A DNA stretch of 64,000 bases from CG1-02-35-72 sp045046885 (GTDB taxonomy: Bacteria; Bacteroidota; Bacteroidia; Flavobacteriales; Flavobacteriaceae): positions 26,791 through 90,790 of the forward strand of contig JASFYX010000007.1 of NCBI GenBank assembly GCA_045046885.1, given 5' to 3'. Made by a program: the position numbers and the translations under genes. The notes below the pieces were generated by a model. It was not told where the DNA came from, did no database searches, and worked only from the letters and a program-made list of their open reading frames with translations. Shown here in pieces: positions 46,001 through 55,000 of this stretch. The stretch's first letter is position 1; the number at the start of each line of letters is the position of its first letter.

Positions 46001-49000
46001 AGTTGAAGGTACAGGAGATACAGATGGCGATGGCATTCAAAACTCATACGATTTAGATTCAGATGGCGATGGTATTCCAGATAACGTAGAAGCACAAACA
46101 ACTTTAGGATATATTGCGCCAGGCACATTTACAGATGCCAATTCAGACGGTGTAAACGACGTTTATGCAGGAGGATTAACACCCATTAATACAGATGGCG
46201 TAGATACACCAGATTACATCGATACAGATTCAGATAACGAAGGGGGTACAGATACGGTAGAAGCCAATCTAAACTTAAGCGGTTTAGTAGGATCAAATGG
46301 TTTAGATAATAATATAGATTCAATTGATAATTATACAGATCCAAATGGAGCCATAAACGTCCCTTCATTCTTACCAGATTCAGACGGCGATTTAAACTTT
46401 GGTGGCGATGTAGATTATCGTGATAATAATAATTCTCCTCCAGATAATGATGGTGACGGTATAATAGATAGTGTTGATATTGATGATGATAACGATGGTA
46501 TCTTAGATGTTCTTGAAGGAAATTTAGATACTGACGGCGATGGTATTAAAAACTCCTTTGATTTAGACTCAGATGGCGATGGTATTCCAGATAATATAGA
46601 AGCACAAGCCACTTCAAGTTATATTGCTCCAAGTGGTAATGATGCAGATGGTGACGGATTAGACAATGCTTACGATACAGATAATGGTGGCACAACTATT
46701 TTTCCAGTTAATACTGATGGAACAGACAATCCAGATTATTTAGACTTAGATTCTGATAACCAAGGTGGTAATGATACAATAGAAGCTGGATTGACACTTT
46801 CTGGAACAGTCGGCGTAAATGGTTTAGACAATAACATAGATACTGCCGATAATTATGTAGATGTTAATGGTACAATAAACGACCCAACAACACTACCAGA
46901 TACCGACGGCGATTTAAACTTTGGTGGTGATGTTGATTTTAGAGATGCCACCAATTCACCACCCGATAATGATGGTGATGGTATTGGCGATGCTACCGAT
47001 TTAGATGACGATAATGATGGTATTTTAGATACTGTAGAAGGTACAGGAGATACAGATGGCGATGGTATAAAAGATAGTTTTGATTTAGACAGTGACGGTG
47101 ATGGAATCCCCGATAATATAGAAGCACAAACAACAACCGGATATATTGCACCAGGCACATTTACAGATGCCAATTTAGACGGTGTAAACGACGTTTATGC
47201 AGGTGGTTTAACACCAGTTAATACAGATTTAACCGATAATCCCGATTATAAAGATACAGATTCAGACAACCAAGGCAGTACCGATACCGCAGAAGCAGGC
47301 TTAACCCTTTCGGGTACAGTAGGCACAAATGGTTTAGACAATAATATAGATACTGCTGATACTTATGCAGATGTAAACGGTACTATAAATAACCCTACAA
47401 CTTTACCAGATATTGATGGCGATGTCAACACAGGTGGTGACGTAGATTACCGTGATAAAATAAATAATATAGATCACGATAGCGATGGTATTCCAGATAA
47501 TGTAGATATAGACGACGATAACGATGGTATTTTAGATACCGTAGAAAATAGTTGTGGCCCCGTAGCTGGGTATGATGGTTATTGGCCTTTAGAAAATTCA
47601 ACAAATGACACTTCTGGTAATGCTCATAACTTACAAGCGGGCTCAGTAACTTATTCTACTACAAGTATTAGAGGTGTAGCCTCGGCTTCCTTTAACGGAT
47701 CATCAAATTATTTAAAATACAGTGATGGTACCTATCTCAATCAAGTCATTACAAATTTCTCTTATTCTTTGTGGATAAAACCAACCTCATTAACAGGAAT
47801 TCAAGAAATATTAGACGAAGGTGGTGGCACCAATGGTATCGCCATCCGTTTAAACGGTAATACTTTAGAAAATGCTGTTCGCGAAGGCGGTGCAGGCACA
47901 CAAGTAAGTACCTCTAGTTTTACTTTCCCCAACGATGGGGCTTGGCATCATATCGCATTAACTTATGCCAATGGCGTGGTTATTATGTATTTAGACGGGG
48001 CAGCAAGTACCACTTTAAACACAGGTTTTGGTTCTTTAGCAGCACATGGTAGTGCCCAAGCTTTTGGTCGCAGTAGTGGAGATGCTTTTGGTTTTGGAAC
48101 AGGAAATTATTATGGTGGTTTAATGGATGAAATGCTTCATTATCCAACAGTTTTAACCCAACAAAATATAACCGATTTGGTTAATGGTAATTGTGATACA
48201 GATGGCGATGGCATTAAAGATAGTTTTGATATTGATAGTGATGGCGATGGAATTGTTGATAATATAGAAGCACAAACAACAGTAGGTTATATTGCACCAA
48301 ACGGTGTAGTTGACGCACAAGGTTTAGATACAGCTTATACAGGCGGTTTAACACCTGTAAACACAGATGGCGCTGATACAGTAGATTATTTAGATACAAA
48401 TTCAGATAACGATGTAGATTTAGATGCTTTAGAAGGTTGGGATATTGATAATGATGGTATTGCAGATACAGTACCCATAGGCAATGATAATGACGGTGAT
48501 GGTTTAGATGATGCCTACGACACAAACGATGGCTTATTAAATCCAACAAACGGACAAACACCTACAAGTTTCCCAGACAACGATAATGTAGGTAATGACC
48601 GTGACTGGCGTGAATCGTTTGTACAAACGCTGTTTGATAATTGTCTCATTTCGTCATTTAACACAACAAACGAAAATTGGCGTGCAGCTACTATTGATGC
48701 TGCTGCTAGTAATTTAGCAACAGATAAAACCATTATATTGGCACCACAACCAGCTATTTGGTCGGGTGCAGATGGTAAACAGCCGGGTACCATAAACCAA
48801 AACGATTTAGATGGGTATTGGACCGAACTTTGGACACCCGATTTGGTAGCGAACGGATTAAGCACAAATTATTCAGGCTTAATTGGTACCTCTTTAACTT
48901 TTTGGTATAAAAACACAACAGGTATCCTTTGGGCTTATGCAGGTGTAAAAGGAACAAATGGCCAAGAATACGATTACAACTTTTTAAGTCAGATTGTAAA

Positions 49001-52000
49001 CCCTACAGGATGGAATTTAATTACCATACCTCTAGATGCAGCACAATGGACTAAATACTTCTCTAATAACGACGGTGTCAATACAGATCCAGGCGGTAAC
49101 GCCCCTACGGCTATTGAATTCTCAAATGTCTTAAGCAGTGTTGACCGATGGATATTCTCTGTCGAAGGTACTTTTGGTCCTGACAATACTTTCTTCGATC
49201 AGTTTGGAACATCTTGCGACGCCGGTGATGCTTCAGGTGTTGCTTACGGTGAACCGCGTCATAAAGTCGATATTGCTAGTAATTTATATTTAGGAGCTGT
49301 AGCTCCCGATGTTGACACAGGCGAATGGTATGATGGTTTAGATGATAATTTAAACGGTAATGATGATGATTTAGCTGGTGTTGATGATGAAGAGGGTGTT
49401 ACATTTACAACACCTCTAGTCAAAGGAAAAACAACCACATTCAACGTAACTGTTACCAACGCTGTTGGTGTAAACAGTTACATAAATGCATGGATAGATT
49501 GGAATGGTAACGGCTCTTTTGCAGATGCAGGAGAACAAATTGTAACAGAACAGATTGTGAGTGGATCATCTGTCGTACCAATTAATATAGCCGTCCCATT
49601 AACAGCAACCTCCTCAACAAGTTACGTAAGATTTAGAATTTGTTCTACAGCAGGCGATTGTAACACGTATAGCGGTGTGGCAAAAGATGGTGAAGTAGAA
49701 GATTACCAATCTATTATAATTGCAGATAATGACAGTGATGGTGTAGCCGATGCAATAGATTTAGATGATGATAACGACGGTATTCTAGATACCGTAGAAG
49801 GAACTGGTGACACAGATGGCGATGGCATTATTAATAAATTCGATTTAGACTCTGATGGCGATGGTATTCCTGATAACGTGGAAGCTCAAGCTACAAATTC
49901 TTATACAGCGCCAGGCATCTTTACAGATGTAAATGGTGACGGTGTAAACGATGTTTACGCTGGTGGATTAACGCCTGTTAATTCAGATGGCGTTGATACA
50001 GCCGATTATTTAGATTTAGATTCAGATAACCAAGGTGGCAATGATACTACCGAAGCTGGATTAACCCTTTCAGGAACAATTGGCAACAATGGTTTAGACA
50101 ATAATATTGATACAGCAGACGATTGGACAGATGTTAACGGAACTATTAATGATCCTACGACCCTACCCGACTCTGATGGTGATTTATTAACAGGAGGTGA
50201 TGTTGACTTTAGAGATGCAACCAACTCAGCACCCGATAATGATGGTGATGGCGTACCTGATACAGTGGATCTTGATGACGATAATGATGGTATTTTAGAT
50301 ACCATTGAAGATTCACCTACAAATGTAGATACAGATGGCGATGGTATTAAAAATTCATTCGATTTAGACTCTGATGGCGATGGTATTCCTGATAATATCG
50401 AAGCACAAACTACCGCAGGTTATATAACACCAAGTGGTAATGATGCCGATGGTGATGGTTTAGACAATGCTTACGATACAGATAGTGGTGGAACCGCCAT
50501 AACACCTGTCAATACAGATGGTACAGACAATCCTGATTATTTGGATTTAGACTCTGATAACCAAGGATCAAACGATACAATAGAAGCCGGATTAACACTT
50601 TCTGGAACAGTTGGAAATAATGGTTTAGACAATAATATTGATACAATTGACGATTGGACAGATCCTAACGGTACAATTAACGATCCTACAACCCTACCAG
50701 ATACAGATGGTGATTTAGGTACAGGTGGTGATGTTGATTACCGTGATGCTAGTGATTCTCTTGACAATGACAATGACGGTATTCCGAATACTACAGATTT
50801 AGATGATGATAACGACGGTATTTTAGATACCGTAGAAGGCACAGGTGATACAGATGGTGATGGTATTAAAAATTCATTCGATTTAGATAGTGATGGTGAT
50901 GGTATTCCAGATAACGTAGAAGCGCAAGCAACCAACTCTTATGTAGCACCAGGTACTTTTACCGATGCCAATAATGATGGTGTTAACGATATTTATGCCG
51001 GTGGTCTAACTCCTGTTAATACAGATGGCGTTGACACAGCCGATTATATTGATACTGATTCAGACAACCAAGGATCTAATGATACTACCGAAGCCGGTTT
51101 AACGCTTTCAGGTCTTGTAGGTTCAAATGGTTTGGATAATAATATTGATACCATTGATAATTATACAGATGTAAACGGTTCTATTAACGACCCAACGGCG
51201 CTACCCGATTCTGATGGTGACCTTAACTTTGGAGGTGATGTTGACTTTAGAGATGCGACCAATTCGCCACCCGATAATGACGGTGACGGTGTGCCTGATG
51301 TAACCGATTTAGATGATGATAACGATGGTATTTTAGATACCGTAGAAGATTCTCCTACAAATGTCGATACAGATGGCGACGGTATTAAAAATAGTTTTGA
51401 CCTCGATTCAGATGGCGATGGTATTCCAGATAATATCGAAGCACAAACTACAGTTGGTTATATCCCACCTAGTGGTAATGACCTCGACGGTGACGGTTTA
51501 GACAATGCCTACGATACAGATAACGGCGGTACAACACTAAATCCTGTAAATACCGATGGTACCGATACTGTAGATTATTTAGATTTAAACTCAGATAATC
51601 AAGATGGTGACGATACTACTGAAGCAGGTTTGACACTTTCTGGAACTGTAGGCAACAATGGTTTAGATAATAATATAGATACAATTGACGATTGGACAGA
51701 TCCAAACGGTACAATTAACGACCCTACTACCTTACCCGATGCCGATGGTGATGTTAATTCAGGTGGTGATGTTGATTACCGTGATGCCAGTGATTCTCTT
51801 GATAATGACAACGATGGTATTCCCGATGTAACCGATTTAGATGATGATAACGATGGTGTTTTAGATACCGTAGAAGGCACAGGTGATACAGATGGTGATG
51901 GTATTCAAAATTCATTCGATTTAGATAGTGATGGTGACGGTATTCCTGATAACGTAGAAGCTCAAGCAACCAACTCTTATGTAGCTCCAGGAACTTTCAC

Positions 52001-55000
52001 CGATGCCAATAGCGATGGTGTAAATGATGTTTATGCTGGCGGTATTACGCCTGTTAACACAGATACTACAGACAACCCAGATTATTTAGACCTCAATTCA
52101 GATAACGAAGGTGCTAATGATACTTCAGAAGCCGTACTGGTTTTAAGTGGTATAGTAGGTTCAAACGGTCTGGATAATAATATTGATACTGTAGATGATT
52201 ATTCAGATGTAAACGGAACAATTAACGATCCAACTACTCTACCCGACTCTGATAACGATTTAGGTACAGGTGGTGATGTTGACTTTAGAGACGCAATAGT
52301 TAACATTTTAGACAATGATAATGATGGTGTTTCAGATGCAAACGATTTAGATGACGATAACGATGGTATTTATGATACCGTAGAAGGCACAGGTGACACA
52401 GATGGCGATGGTATTCAAAATTCATTCGATTTAGATAGTGATGGCGATGGTATTCCAGATAATATCGAAGCTCAGACTACCTTAGGTTATGTTTCGCCAA
52501 ACGGTGTAGTTGATAGTAGTGGTAGAGACACCGCTTATCCTACAGGGTTAACACCTGTCAATACAGACGGTGTTGACACAGCCGATTATATAGATATCGA
52601 TTCTGATAACCAAGGAGGTAATGATACTACCGAAGCTGGATTAACACTTTCGGGAACTATTGGTACCAATGGTTTAGATAATAATATTGACAGTGCCGAT
52701 GATTATACAGATGTTAATGGTACTATAAATAATCCGAGCACATTACCTGATACCGATGGTGATGTAAATGCAGGTGGAGATGTAGATTACAGAGATGATA
52801 CAAACAACGATAATGATGGAGATGGTATCCCAGATTCTGTAGATTTAGACGACGATAACGATGGTATTTTAGACACCGTTGAAGGAAATGGCGATACAGA
52901 TGGCGACGGTATTAAAAATAGTTACGACCTTGATTCAGACGGCGACGGCTTACCTGATAACGTAGAAGCACAATCTACAATAGGTTATACAGCACCAGGC
53001 ACATTTACCGATGTTAATAACGATGGTGTTAATGATATTTATGCGGGTGGTCTCACACCTGTAAACACAGATGGTGTAGATACAGCAGATTATATTGATA
53101 CAGACTCAGATAATGACGGTACCAATGATACTACAGAGGCACAACTGTCCCTATCAGGAACAGTTGGCACGAATGGTCTCGACAATAATATTGATAGTGT
53201 TGATGATTATACAGATCCTAATGGTAATATCAATACGCCGGCTACTTTACCAGATGCCGACTTTGATGTTAACACAGGTGGCGATGTAGATTATAGAGAT
53301 GCTCTTTACAATCCAAATGACAATGATGGTGATGGTATTCCCGATTTTACAGATATTGATGATGACAATGACGGTATTTTAGATACCGTAGAAGATTCTC
53401 CGGCAAACGTAGATACAGATGGCGATGGTATTAAAAATAGTTTTGATTTGGATGCCGATAACGATGGTATTCCCGATAATGTAGAAGCGCAACCTACAAT
53501 AGGATATATAACACCTTCGGGTACAGATTCTGACGGAAATGGTTTAGATGATGCTTACGAAACAGTTCCGGGATCTGGTACAGGTATAACACCTCAAAAT
53601 ACAGATGCACTGTTTACTACATCAGATACTATTCCCGATTATTTAGACACAGATTCAGATAACGAAGGGGCTAATGATACTACAGAAGCTAATTTAACCC
53701 TATCAGGTACTGTTGGTGCTAACGGATTAGACAATAACATTGATACTGTTGACAACTGGACAGACCCTAACGGTAGTATAAACGTTCCTTCACTCCTACC
53801 AGATACTGATGGTGATGTTAATTCAGGCGGCGATGTAGATTATCGTGACAATACAAATGTACTTCCCGATAATGATGGCGATGGCATAGCAGATGTAAAC
53901 GATTTAGACGATGACAATGATGGTATTTTAGATGTCATAGAAGGAGGTCTAGATACAGATAACGATGGTATCAAAAATAGTTTTGATCTCGATTCTGATG
54001 GTGATGGTATTCCTGATAATATTGAAGCGCAAACCACAGCAGGTTATATTGCTCCGGGTACATTTACAGATATAAATGGTGATGGTGTAAACGATGTTTA
54101 TGCAGGCGGCTTAACACCTGCTAATACAGAAGGAACCGACAACCCCGATTATCTAGATTTAGACTCAGATAATCAAGGGAATAATGATACAGCAGAAGCT
54201 GGCTTAACATTATCTGGCACTGTAGGAGCTAATGGTTTAGATAACAACATAGATACCGTTGATGATTATACAGATGTTAATGGTACAATTAATGACCCTA
54301 CACTTTTACCAAATAATGATGGTATTAATGATGTTGATTTTAGAGATCCAACACCAAGTACGCCACCAGCCGGTGTTGCTGGTTCTATTCTTTGGTTACG
54401 GGCCGATAAAGATGTTACAGGAACTACTTCTGTTACAAATTGGAATGATCAATCTGGTAATAATTTTAATGCTACGGCCACAACAGCTCCCTCTAAAATA
54501 AGTAATGGTGTTAACTTTAACCCTACAGTAAACTTTAATGGTACAAACCAATTTATGCAAATAACTGGTGGTATTTTTGGTAATGCTATTTATACAAAGA
54601 CTTGGGTTTATACGGTTTCTAACACACATGTCATTCAAAATTCATATATGTTTAGAGAAAATTTAACTGGTACTGATTTCTTCGGCCCTTCAATTCCTTG
54701 GAGTGACAATAACTTGTATTTCGATTTTGGAGCTGATAATAGTACTACTGGTAATATTGTAGCTCCTTGGGGTGGCACAGTAAACACTTTTAACCTTTGG
54801 AATTTTGGTGTAAGTAACAATGCTTCTAATCCCGCAGGTGCTAACAAGTCTATGTATAGAGATGGATTAAGATTTGCTACAAATAGCTCTTTAGATACCA
54901 ATATACAAGGAAATAATGCCAATTTCCTAATTGGTACAGGAGCCAATTCTTATCACAATGGTGAAATTGCCGAGATTATAGTTTATACTTCGATACCTAC

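Noticed and set aside
40884..54360. Tandem DNA repeat resembling a CRISPR or satellite array
   Set aside because: Units are about 500 bp, in frame, and vary synonymously under protein conservation; no short direct repeat with unique spacers and no cas gene.
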